NCBI GenBank assembly: GCA_947650365.1 | Contig: CANTAL010000024.1 | Span: forward strand, 1,831,001-1,895,000 | Direction: 5' to 3' | Length of the DNA: 64,000 nt | Source: Chamaelirium japonicum | Taxonomy: Eukaryota; Streptophyta; Magnoliopsida; Liliales; Melanthiaceae | Shown here: piece after piece, positions 22,190-32,254 of the stretch | How the letters are laid out: the number at the start of each line of letters is the position of its first letter | How positions within the stretch are numbered: the stretch's first letter is position 1 | Position numbers and translations under genes: made by a program | The notes under the pieces: generated by a model | The model's database searches: none | What the model was told of the DNA's origin: nothing | Seen by the model: the letters and a program-made list of their open reading frames with translations, nothing else

Positions 22190-24225
22190 CTGAGGCTTCA
22201 ACCCTCGGCTCCTTACCCTTCCCGCGACCGGAGCCACCCTGAGGGGTCGATTTCTCCTTGATAGGAGTAGGCTCTGATTGAGGTTGAGGAGCCCCATCAC
22301 CCACACGACTTTCCCTCTCCAAGTGAATAGGGGAGGGAGCATCCCGAGGAGGTGAGACTCTTTCTTCCTCTTGTGGCCCGCCTGGCTGGATGAGTCCCGC
22401 CACCATGGCAGCCACCTCCTCAGCCAGAGAGCGAGAGGGGGGTGGGGGTTGCTCAACCTTCATACCCCCGCTCGTTGTCGCTCCTTCAAGACAGGGAACT
22501 TTAGGAGGAATTTGATCGAGGGGCGTGGGGTTGCTTCCAACCCCACCACTCCTCGACAATTTTATTTTGAAGCGCATCGGCTTCTTCAATTCATCGAACC
22601 GATAGGCGGGAACCACCTTTTGGCCATCACCTTCTGTATCGATGACTCCTTCCATTTGACGGGCTTTAGCCTCGTCAATGGGAATAGGAAGTGAATCTTC
22701 CTCTTCTGTACCACCAGTGGGGGTAGGAGGAATTTCTTCCTCACCACCCCCATTCCCACCATCTCCACCAGAGGGGGTGGAAGAAAGATCATTCTCACCA
22801 TCCCCATCCTCGTCTTCGTCATTGCCACCATTGTCGTGGCTGCCATTATCGGTCTCTTCTTCCTCGTCGCTCTCCTTCTTTTCTTTTTCTTCTTCATCAT
22901 CTTCATCTTTCTTTTCCTTGTCTTCATCTTCCTTTTGCTTGATGAGGATTTTTCTTTTCTTCTTCACTGGGCCTCGTTGTATCACCAGCTTCTCCTCCAC
23001 AGTAAGCAATCGGCGCCTTGCAGTATAAACTTTCTTCTCAGCCCGAATCTTCCGGATGATCTTACCCGAATGAGGATCCTCCTCATAGTCAGAATATAAA
23101 ACTTCATTGTCCTCGTATCTGTCTCGCGATCGATGGAGGAGATTGGCCTTACCATATCTCACTGGGCAGTTTGAGAACTGCTTCCATGACCTGGTCCCGC
23201 AGGTCAACTCAAGGAATAGATTGTCGATAGCTCCAGCCCTCTCGGAGGTCCAGGCAAAAGCGCCTCCCTCGCAGTACATCTTCACTGCATCGTGCACATC
23301 GCTTCGAGGGGTATCGGGCACGGAGATGGGAGTCCATGCACCAGAAACAGAGATAGGCCAATCTGTGTATAATTTGTCCGAAGGGACTGTTTCGGTAAGC
23401 GGGCGCAGCGGAGATACGCCAGTCAAGCTGAAGAACAGACTGTCCTTTCTCCAAGCCTATCGATAATGGAAGAAAAAATATCCAAGCTCGATCCGGGCAA
23501 CTTCACCTTCTGGAATACTGGAGTAGCATGCCTTCAAATCCTCCTAGAAATCCGACTCTACGCGGCAGAAAGCGTAGATAATTCTCCAGGCATTCCCAGT
23601 GACCTGCCCCGGGCAAAGGCCGGAAGTGTTCAGTAACCTTGCCGCGAAGGATGGCAACGGAAGATGCAAACCGCAGTTGAGTTGGTCGATGGTCACAATG
23701 GTTCCCATGACCTGCTCATTACTGGCAAAGTTGGTAAAGACGGTCTTCTTGTCAATACCAAACGCAGTCTGGATACTGGGGAGCGAAGGCTGCACCTTCC
23801 CTTCTGTGAAGTAAGAGAGCAGTGTTTGCCACTTCTTTCTCTTCGAATCTGTGAACTCACCACCGGTATTGTACACGTACTCTGTTTCCTCTGTCAGAGA
23901 CGTGAGCGGGCCCAAAACAAACTTTACTTTAGGGATGTGTCTGGCCTCGATGGCGCTGAAGCAAACCCTACCCCTTGGTGCCTTTTGCCCAGCTGTCCAA
24001 GTTCGGTAAGCGCGGCCTTGCCTTTGCCACGACCCTTCGGAGGGGATGGAACCTCAACAATCTCCTTCCCTTTCCTCTTCGAGGGAACCCCGCCTGACTT
24101 CTTCGAACTACCAGAGGAAGCCATTTGACCGATCAAACAAGAACGAAGAACAAGAGATCAAGAGCAGAAGAGTCTGGACTTCGAAAAATTTTGGAAGCGT
24201 GAGGCGAAAATGACAGCCAGTAAAA

Positions 24226-24233
24226 CTTATATA
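24226..24233 (-). promoter_or_regulatory. TATA box of the antisense gene, element 2
   Basis: Minus-strand TATATAAG lies about 100 bases upstream of the ATG at 24124, leaving a 5' UTR of roughly 70 bases. The equivalent in element 1 (8825-8833) is changed to TACATAAG. It implies transcription independent of the LTR. Confidence 0.6.
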
Positions 24234-24239
24234 CCCAGG

Positions 24240-24569
24240 GTAAAACAGGCGCGCAGATCGAGAAGACACGTGTCTTCACTATATCAAATCGCGTGTTTTT
24301 GTCAGAACACGTGGCATCCATCCATAGCAAGCGCAAAATCAGGCGAACCGTCGGACCAGACGAAACGTCGGACCTACCGGTCCACGTGAACCAACGGTCC
24401 AAGCGAGCCACCGGTCTGAGTAAACCGGACCGCCGATTCAAAGCCACATTCAAGCCAACCAAAGATTCAAAACAGGAAGGATCAAGCTCCATCAATGTTC
24501 GAAACTCTGCCAGAAGATCGAAGAACAAACAGTTGAAAAACCTTCTCTGAAGGGCAGGTTCAAACCTTT
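24240..24569. other. Spacer upstream of the antisense gene, element 2
   Basis: This is non-coding sequence homologous to 8840-9138 in element 1. It includes ACACGTGTC and GAACACGTGGC (CACGTG, the plant G-box core) at about 24266-24313, possible upstream elements of the antisense promoter. No reading frame is supported. Confidence 0.4.
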
Positions 24570-26230
24570 AAACTGATCGGTCATTTTACTACTGGATCTG
24601 GCAAAAAACTAAGGTTTTTTTGCCGATCACTCGAACCTTGACCGGATAATTTTTTACCGATCGGTCAAACTTGACCGATCGGCTAAAATCATTTGATCGG
24701 TCAAACTTCTACTGGATCTGGCAAAAAACCAAGGTTTTTTGCCGATCACTCGAACCTTGACCGGATAATTTTTTACCGATCGGTCAAACTTGACCGATCG
24801 GCTAAAATCATTCGATCGGTCAAATTTCTACTGGATCTGGCAAAAAACCAAGGTTTTTTGCCGATCACTCGAACCTTGACTGGATAATTTTTTACCGATC
24901 GGTCAAACTTGACCGATCGGCTAAAATCATTCGATCGGTTAAATTTCTACTGGATCTGGCAAAAAACTAAGGTTTTTTGCCGATCACTCGAACCTTGACC
25001 GGATAATTTTTTACCGATCGGTCAAACTTGACCGATCGGCTAAAATCATTCGATCGGTCAAACTTCTACTGGATCTGGCAAAAAACCAAGGTTTTTTTTT
25101 TGCCAATCACTCGAACCTTGATCGGATAATTTTTTACCGATCGGTCAAACTTGACCGATCGGCTAAAATCATTCGATCGGTCAAACTTCTACTGGATCTG
25201 TCAAAAAACCAAGGTTTTTTGCCAATCACTCGAACCTTGACCGGATAATTTTTTACCGATCGATCAAACTTGACCGATCGGCTAAAATCATTCGATCGGT
25301 CAAATTTCTACTGGATCTGGCAAAAAACCAAGGTTTTTTGCCGATCACTCGAACCTTGACCGGATAATTTTTTACCGATCGGTCAAACTTGACCGATCGG
25401 CTAAAATCATTCGATCGGTCAAACTTCTACTGGATCTGGCAAAAAACCAAGGTTTTTTGCCGATCACTCGAACCTTGACCGGATAATTTTTCACCGATCG
25501 GTCAAAATTGACCGATCGGCTAAAATCATTCGATCGGTCAAATTTCTACTGGATTTGGCAAAAAACCAAGGTTTTTTACCGATCACTCAAACCTTGACCG
25601 GATAATTTTTTACTGATCGGTCAAACTTGACCGATCGGCTAAAATCATTCGATCGGTCAAATTTCTACTGGATCTGGCAAAAAACCAAGGTTTTTTGCCG
25701 ATCACTCGAACCTTGACCGGATAATTTTTTACCGATCGGTCAAACTTGACCGATCGGCTAAAAATCATTCGATCGGTTAAATTTCTACTGGATCGGTTAA
25801 AAAACCATGTTTTTTGACCGATCACCCGATCCTTGACCGGTTGAATTTTGACCGATCGGTCAAATCTGACCGATCGGTCAAAAATTAACCGATCGGTCAA
25901 AATTTAACCGATCGGTCAAATTTAATACTGGATCGGTCAAAAAACCATATTTTTTGATCGATCACCCGATCCTTGACCGGTTGAATTTTGACCGATCGGT
26001 CAAAATTTGACCGATCAGTCAAATCTGACCGATCGGTCAAAAATTAACCGATCGGTCAAAATTTAACCGATCGGTCAAATTTCTACTGGATCGGTCAAAA
26101 AACCATGTTTTTTGACCGATCACCCGATCCTTGACCGGTTGAATTTTGACCGATCGGTCAAAAATTAACCGATCGGTCAAAATTGATCGATCGGTCAAGA
26201 TTGACCGATCAAATCAAAATTGACCGATCA
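24570..26230 (+). repeat. About 119-bp tandem array with hairpins in the 3' UTR of element 2
   Basis: About eleven regular units have a period near 119 bp (CTGGATCTGG anchors at 24712, 24831 and so on), followed by three or four diverged units after about 25770. Each unit contains ACCGATCGGT palindromes and a near-perfect hairpin, GGCAAAAAACC-AA-GGTTTTTTGCC. The units correspond to the array of element 1 but the hairpin sequence differs. The first ten units are nearly identical, which implies recent homogenisation. Confidence 0.93.
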
Positions 26231-26335
26231 GTTCTTTTTATGCTAACATGCGACAAGCTTCTTCGTGCCTTTTGCGACAGGGAGTTGCTGTTTTCTGCAC
26301 CAAATCCAAGCCAGCCAGAATGAACTCTAGCTAAC

Positions 26336-26349
26336 TTGGAGGGGGTAAC
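26336..26349 (+). other. Polypurine tract of element 2
   Basis: TTGGAGGGGGTAAC directly precedes the LTR tip TGTGGG. It is the plus-strand primer and shares GGAGGGGGTAAC with element 3 (13346-13360, minus). Confidence 0.85.
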
Positions 26350-27135
26350 TGTGGGTGCAAATTTTGGCAGAAGTTTACCAACCACCACGGGACCCACCGG
26401 CCCTGCCTGGTGGGTCCACGAAGACCACCGCGGGAACCACCGGCCCTGCCTGGTGGGCCCACGAGGACCACCGCGGGACCCACCGGCCCCGCCTGGTGGG
26501 CCCACGAGGACCACCGCGGGACCCACCGGCCCTGCCTGGTGGGCCCACGAGGACTACCACGGGACCCACCGGCCCTGCCTGGTGGGCCCATGAGGACCAC
26601 CGCAGGACCCACCGGCCCTGCCTGGTAGGCCCACGAGCCTGTGGAATCCCCCAGGAGACGGTAGCGGGGCCCGCCAGCTTTACCTGGAGAATCCCCAGAT
26701 ACAACAGCAGAAAACCGCCATTTACCACCAGAAGATCCTATAAATAGCAGAGCCTTCGAATGTAAATGGATCCGAAAATTCTGATTTCCACTCTGAGATC
26801 TGATTTTCAGAACCAGAGCTCTGGAATTTCTCAACTTTCCATCTTCCATCTCTCTTTGATCTTCTCCTCTCCTTTGAAGAGATCAAAGTTGATTCAGTGA
26901 TATTCGGCCTGTCGAGATCACTTCGATACAAGTGTTAGTGAATTCGGGTTGCTCCCTATAGCACGGAGACGTAGGCTTCGGCTGAACTCCGAGATCATTT
27001 CTCTTGTCAAACTCTCTCTGATTGCATATCAAAAACTGTAACTCCAATCGACAGATCGATCAACGATCTCCGACTCCAACTTCAATTGACTGGTGAGGCG
27101 AAGTCTTCGGGTCGGCACGAAGATTTTCCCCCACA
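26350..27135 (+). mobile_element. 3' LTR of element 2
   Basis: 786 bp, the same length as the 5' LTR and about 98.7% identical by hand alignment. TATAAATA lies at 26738-26745 and the 43-bp U3 repeats at about 26388-26630. It is followed by the TSD copy TCCTT at 27136-27140. Confidence 0.96.
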
Positions 27136-27335
27136 TCCTTTCTCTCTCTCTCTTTCCTTTTCTTTGTATTTCATTCACGTGAGACTGTGAGAGAGCAGCG
27201 TATCTCTCTCTCTTTCCTTTCTCTCTCTTTGTTTCCTTTTCTTTGTTTTTTCATTCATGTGAGAGCAGCGTACCTTTTCTCTCTTTCCTTTTCTCTGCTC
27301 TGCTCTATTTTTTTTTTTTTTTTATTCGCGTGGTA
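27136..27335. repeat. CT-rich repeats of element 3, right of element 2
   Basis: Starts with the TSD copy TCCTT. This is the continuation of the 13766-13931 tract: pyrimidine runs with CACGTGAGA and GAGAGCAGCG motifs about every 55-60 bases, ending in a T run (27308-27325). Confidence 0.75.
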
Positions 27336-28570
27336 TAGCAGCAACAGCAGCGGCAGCGTAGAGGTCGGCGGGCAGCGACGGCGGGTCGGTGCGGCGTAGG
27401 CCGGGCTCGGGCTGGCGCAGCAGGAGGCACGGCAGGCGGGCTGGTGCGGTGGAGGCCGGGCTCGGGCTGGCGCAGCAGGGAGCATGGCAGGCGGGCTGGT
27501 GCGGTCGGCGGCCGGTCGCGGGCCGGGGGGCTGGCTTCGACCGGATCAGAGAGGGGGGGGCTGCGGGCGCGAGTCGGGCGGCCCTCCCGACGCACACTCG
27601 GACCCTCTCTCTCTCTCCTTTCTTTCCTTCCGGTGAGAGAGCAGCGTCTCTCTCTCACTTTCCTTCTCTATTTTTTTTTTTTTTATCCGGCTCTTCTCTG
27701 GTTCAGCGAAAAGCACCAGCGGTGGCTGCGGCCATAGGCTCGGGTGCAACCGACAGACAGAGCAGAGGCGGCGGGGCGTGCAAGTGACACGGCTGCAGCG
27801 TAGGTGGACTCGGACCCAGGCGGAGTGGCACAGGCGGCTGCGAGGTATGGGACCAGGCGAGCCATAGCGCACTCAGGCCGGCGCGAGAGCCAGCGATGGG
27901 TACGGTCGGCGTGCACAGGAGGCATGGTGGACGGCGATGTCAGCGTATGGTTGAGCGCGAGCGACATGCGGGGCGCGTGCGGCTGGCGGTGTCGGTGTGG
28001 GGTTGAGCGTGAGTGGCAGGACGCGATCGAGTCGGAGTGGAGTGCGGGGCCTGGCGTGTCAGATAGGCGGCGAGCGATCGAGCCGGGCTTCAGGAGAGAG
28101 AGCAGCAGCAGCGGCAGCATGCAATCGGGCTGGAGCGGAGCGCGGGTCCGGTGTGTCAGACGGGCGACGGGCGATGGGCGATGGGCAATCGGACTGGGCT
28201 TCAGGAGAAAGAGGGCCGTGTGCGAGGTCCTTCCTCTTTCCATCTCTCTCTCTTTTTCTCTCTTGTGCTGTGCTACGGGTCGGACGGCTGTAGCAGCAGC
28301 GGTGGTCGATGCTGGATGCGGACGGCAGTGGCTGGAGGATGCGCATGGAAGCCGTTGTCATGCGAGGAGGGACGCTCGGGTGTGGTTCGCTGACCCCCTC
28401 TGGGTTGGCTTGGGCTGCTGCAAAGAGGACATGCGGGGTTGCCTCGGGTCGCTGTGAGACAGTACGCACGGAGGGGTCGCCTCGGTCCGCTGCGAGATGG
28501 AGTGCGCGGCAGGGGAGGACGAGTTAGGTTCGTCATCGTCGCTGTGTGACGAATTACATGAGGAGAATGC
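27336..28570. repeat. GC-rich segment with local duplications in element 3
   Basis: This sequence is strikingly GC-rich against its surroundings. A 55-bp unit (GGCCGGGCTCGGGCTGGCGC) occurs at about 27389 and 27444, and a roughly 120-bp unit (TCAGATAGGCGGCGAGCG / TCAGACGGGCGACGGGCG) at about 28020-28210. CAGCAG and GGCGG tracts are common. Open frames exist on both strands but their products are Arg/Gly/Ser-rich, overlap one another and match nothing recognised, so no gene is called. It could be captured host DNA or locally duplicated 3' UTR. Confidence 0.55.
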
Positions 28571-28581
28571 ACGGGAGGGTG

Positions 28582-28719
28582 TTTGGTTCATTCGACCCCC
28601 CTATTCCCATTCTTATCGGTTGTCGCCAAGAGCACGTACGCGTGGGCCAGGAGAGGTGTGAGTTCTTCTTTTATACCCGGCGCTTGGCCTGCTACGAGTT
28701 GGGCGCGTAACGAACCAAA
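28582..28719. mobile_element. Possible small MITE-like inverted repeat
   Basis: TTTGGTTCATT at 28582-28592 faces AACGAACCAAA at 28709-28719, an 11-base inverted repeat with one mismatch around 138 bp. GTTTGGTTC-type ends occur in plant Tourist-like MITEs. No clear target duplication is seen, so the call is weak. Confidence 0.25.
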
Positions 28720-28725
28720 TTGAGG

Positions 28726-29254
28726 GCGTGAGCGCATCCGTCATTGCCGTGTAATTATTCTGATGCTAAACTTCGAAGAAAAAGACCTTGAGACCTTCTG
28801 ACAGTCATAACTTTTCATATGCATGTCAGATGAATGCGTATAAGGTGCCGTTGTGTAGGCATCGAAAATACGGTCAAAGTGGACGTGAAACATTGTTCGC
28901 CTTGACGTGTACTTTTCTGGTATTCACCTTTATAGAGAGATAACTCTTAAGAACGCGCCGGCCAGGTTTTAGGCTAGCGTCTTAAAGATGTCTCGGCACG
29001 CGGTAACTCATCCGTTCTGTCCGACACCCAGCTGCACCTAGTTACTGTGTTCACTAGGGACTGCAGTCGGGCCCCAGTGATGACGCAACAGTTACCGCGT
29101 GCTCACCCTTGATAAGAGAAGGGATTTTTTTTTTTTTTTTTGTGAAGTTTGTACAAGCAAATCAATAGGTTTGGATGAGATGCTATCCAATCGACCCAAT
29201 GGAAGATAGCTCTTCGTCTTTCAATGATCATTGTGTGTGGATGACACTTGAATC
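28726..29254. other. Unassigned part of element 3
   Basis: No coding or repeat signal is recognised, except a T run at 29127-29142. A phrase near 29035 (CACCTAGTTACTGTGTTCACTAG) loosely resembles one near 30755 (CACCTGGTTACAGTATTCACC), so the two may be diverged copies flanking the hairpin array. Confidence 0.4.
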
Positions 29255-30535
29255 GGGTTGACTAATAGGTTTGGATGACGCCAAGCACCCCTCCTCTCGG
29301 TTTTTTGACGAAACTGAGGGGTGTGCTACTGATGGTGTGCCGTCACCCTTCCCTACTCGGTTTTTGTGCGAAATCGAGGGGGGGTCTGCTGATGGTGTGC
29401 CGTCACCCCCTCCCCACTTGGTTTCTGTGCGAAATCGATGGGTGGACTGCTTATTGATACCGACACACCCCCTCTCGGTTTTCTGACGAAACCGAGGGGT
29501 GTGCTGTTGACGGTGTGCCGTCACCCCCTCCCCACTCGGTTTTTGTGCGAAACCGAGGGGGGGCTGCTTGTTAATGCCGACACACACCCCCTCTCGGTTT
29601 TCTGACAAAACCGAGGGGTGTGCTGCTGACGGTGTGCCGTCACCCCTTCTCCATTCGGTTTTTGTGCAAAACCGATGGGTGGACTGCTTGTTGATACCGA
29701 CACACCCCCTCTTGGTTTTCTGACGAAACCGAGGGGTGTGCTATTGACGGTGTGCTGTCACCCCCTCCCCACTCGGTTTTTGTGCAAAACCGAGGGGGGG
29801 CTGCTTGTTGATGCCGACACACACCCCCTCTCGGTTTTCTGATGAAACCGAGGGGTGTGCTGCTGACGGTGTGCCGTCACCCCTTCCCCCCTCGGTTTTT
29901 GTGCGAAACCGAGGGGGGGCTGCTTGTTGATGCCGACACACACCCCCTCTTGGTTTTCTGACAAAACCGAGGGGTGTACTGTTGACGGTGTACCATCACC
30001 CCCTCCCTACTCGGTTTTTGTGCGAAACCGAGGGGGGGTCTGCTGATGGTGTGCCGTCACACCCTCCCCACTTGGTTTTTTGTGCAAAACCGATGGGTGG
30101 ACTACTTATTGATACCGACACACCCCTTCTCGGTTTTCTGATGAAACCGAGGGGTGTGTTGTTGACGGTGTGCCGTCTCCCCTTCCCTACTCGGTTTTTG
30201 TGCGAAACCGAGGGGGGGCTACTTATTGATGCCGACACACACCCCCTCTCGGTTTTCTGAAAAAACCGAGGGGTGTGCTGCTGACGGTGTGCCATCACCC
30301 CCTCCCTACTCGGTTTTTGTGCGAAACCGAGGGGGGGTCTGCTGATGGTGTGTCGTCACACCCCCTCTCGGTTTTCTGATGAAACCGAGGGGTGTGCTGT
30401 TGATGGTGTGCCGTCACCCCCTCCCCACTCGGTTTTTGTGCAAAACCGAGGGGGGGGCTGCTTGTTGATGCCGACACACACCCCCTCTCGGTTTTCTGAC
30501 AAAACCGAGGGGTGTGCTGCTGACGGTGCCGACAC
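29255..30535 (-). repeat. Roughly 120-bp hairpin tandem array of element 3
   Basis: Copies start near 29461, 29580, 29699, 29820, 29940, 30119, 30239, 30359 and 30479: period 119-120 bp, with some steps of 180. Each unit is two related 60-bp halves, one with CTCGGTTTTCTGACGAAACCGAG and one with CTCGGTTTTTGTGCGAAACCGAG, both short hairpins followed by GGGG-rich sequence. The half-unit steps show that the 60-bp monomer is the older unit. Confidence 0.9.
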
Positions 30536-31019
30536 CCCATTATTGGGGCTGCTAGAAGAGGCCAAAAAGTGTTGGTATTGAAAATAGTGTGTTTTTCGAA
30601 TTTTAGCCCCATTTGAAACCGACACTTTTTCGGTAAAATACTGATGCGCGGGGATGTCAACGAGGGACAATACTATATTTGAGGGTGTTTCTTAGAGATA
30701 ATCTAGAATGACGCCACATGATGGCCAACAGGTCTTCACCCAATGTATTACCGCACCTGGTTACAGTATTCACCAGGTACTACGGTCACGTGAGGGTGTT
30801 GACTTGGCCAGGATCAAGGAAGCACCATTTTATCCCGTGTTACCCACCGTCGACTGCACCAGTGTGGAGACACGTACTGACAGAATCAGACCAACCACCC
30901 CCTGACCGGTTTGGAACCGTTAGTCATCGAAAAAAGGTGATGTCCAGTGACAATCTGATGCTTGGACCTGAGTGACAAGACTAAGCTTGGACTTTTGATC
31001 GAATACCAATACGTCGGCG
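30536..31019. other. Unassigned spacer in element 3
   Basis: Contains GACACTTTTTCGG at about 30620 facing CCAAAAAGTGTTGG at about 30560, a fold-back pair about 45 bases apart. Otherwise nothing recognised. Confidence 0.4.
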
Positions 31020-31345
31020 ACGACGTCTCGGACTTTGTCTTCAAGTGCCAAGGGCTGGGCCTTGGGCTTGTAGAGTGCCGAGGCACTGGTCGCCTCGAAC
31101 TTTGTCTTCGAGTGCCAAGGGCTGGGCCTTGGGCTTGTAGAGTGTCGAGGCATTGGTCACCTCAGACTTTGTCTTAGAGTGCCAAGGGCTGGGCCTCTGG
31201 CTTGTAGAGTGCCGAGGCATTGGTCGCCTCGGACTTTGTCTTCGAGTGCCAAGGGCTGGGCCTTGGGCTTGTAGAGTGCCAAGGCGTTGGTCACCTCGGA
31301 CTTTGTCTTCGAGTGCCAAGAATGTCTCCTTGAACTTGGTGTATG
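31020..31345 (-). repeat. 67-bp tandem array of element 3
   Basis: Five copies start at 31027, 31094, 31161, 31228 and 31295, exactly 67 bases apart (CTCGGACTTTGTCTTCGAGTG...GGGCTTGTAGAGTGCC). The period is not a multiple of three and no stable frame is kept, so it is not a repeat protein. The last copy is partial. Confidence 0.92.
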
Positions 31346-31419
31346 TCAAAGCGGCGACGTCTGCCTTGGACTTATTCTTATCGCCTCGGATAAGTATAGT
31401 TGATAGTTTAGCTTGATCT

Positions 31420-32085
31420 GGATTGTCAGGAGCATTTTTATCTGACTTTCGCCTTGAAAGGGCGTAGCCGAATTGCCTTCGAGCTTCCGACTTGAATGGG
31501 TGGAATCGAAGGTCTTTGGTTGACCTGGGTTGCTAGGAGCCTTTTATCAGACTTTAGCCTCGAGAGGGCGTAGCCGAATTGCCTTCGAGCTTCCGACTTG
31601 AATGGGCGGAATCGAAGGTCTTTGATTGACCTGGGTTGCCAGGAGCCTTTTTATCGGACTTTTGCCTTGAAAGGGCGTAGCCAAATTACCTTCGAGCTTC
31701 CGACTTAAATGGGCGGAATCAAAGGTCTTTGGTTGACCTGGGTTGCCAGGAGCCTTTTTATCGGACTTTAGCTTCAAGAGGGCGTAGCCGAATTGCCTTC
31801 GAGCTTCCGACTTGAATGGGCGGAATCGAAAGTCTTTGGTTGACCTGGGTTGCCAGGAGACTTTTTATCGGACTTTAGCCTCGAGAGGGCGTAGCCGACT
31901 TACCTTCGAGCTTCCGACTTGAATGGGTGGAATCGAAGGTCTTTGGTTGACCTGGGTTACCAGGAGCCTTTTTATCGGACTTTAGCCTCGAGAGGGCGTA
32001 GCCGAATTACCTTCGAGCTTCCGACTTGAATGGGCGGAATCGAAGGTCTTCGGTTGACCTGGGTTGCTAGGAACCTTTTTTTTTT
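31420..32085 (-). repeat. 107-bp tandem array of element 3
   Basis: Six copies are marked by CTTCCGACTTGAATGGG at 31484, 31590, 31697, 31804, 31911 and 32018, a period of 107 (once 106). Units contain GGCGTAGCCGAATTGCC and GGTTGACCTGGGTTGCC. It lies directly after gag in element order. 32086-32254 is AT-rich with no recognised feature. Confidence 0.93.
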
Positions 32086-32254
32086 ATGCCTTAACATGGT
32101 GGAATCGAACTTCGAGAGATTTGATTTTGAGAAAAAAAGATACTTTATTGATACAACAAAGTAGCGGTTACACTTTTTCAGAAGTTTCCCAGCGGACGTT
32201 ACGATTATGCATCCATGTATTAAATTGACTTTTTTTTCTCCACTGCTGCTGCCT

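Larger units (their letters stand above)
21362..24124 (-). pseudogene. Antisense accessory gene of element 2, three exons (broken)
   Basis: The start is ATG at 24124-24122 (MASSGSSKKSGG). Exon 1 is 24124-22190, intron 1 is 22189-22107 (GTAATT...TTGCAG, 83 bp), exon 2 is 22106-21970 (137 bp), intron 2 is 21969-21897 (GTAGGT...TTGCAG, 73 bp) and exon 3 is 21896-21362. Unspliced, exon 1 runs into a stop inside intron 1; spliced, the frame continues through exon 2 (DVDINHPTAVIRKL) into the coiled coil of exon 3. The domains match element 1: basic N-terminus, a Transposase_28-like region (LPLPSFAARLLNTSG...NAWRIIYAF), an acidic Asp/Glu/Lys run, PPTPTGG repeats, a Pro/Gln-rich part and a C-terminal coiled coil. 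The product could be a nuclear DNA- or RNA-associated regulator, but nothing shows this. Lesions: a frameshift near 23917, TAG 23544-23546, TAG 23457-23459 and a frameshift near 21660. Confidence 0.85.
13932..27135 (+). mobile_element. Element 2: complete Tat-lineage Ty3/gypsy retrotransposon, 13204 bp
   Basis: This element has two 786-bp LTRs, a perfect 5-bp TSD (TCCTT), a PBS, gag-protease, pol with two RNase H domains, a spliced antisense gene with its own TATA box, a roughly 119-bp tandem array and a PPT. The LTRs differ at about 10 positions by hand count (9 transitions, 1 transversion), about 98.7% identity. It sits inside the CT-rich 3' region of element 3 in the opposite orientation. 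Both genes carry several frame-breaking changes, so it cannot move on its own now. Confidence 0.96.

Noticed and set aside
27387..28527. Overlapping GC-rich frames of 100-217 codons on both strands
   Set aside because: GC-rich DNA has few stops; products are low-complexity, overlap each other, and match nothing recognised.
29228..30670. Repetitive frames with RFRTKTE or VSHKNRVG motifs on the minus strand
   Set aside because: The 120-bp period gives a 40-residue repeat by chance of length; frames shift at the 60-bp slips and the DNA feature is the hairpin.
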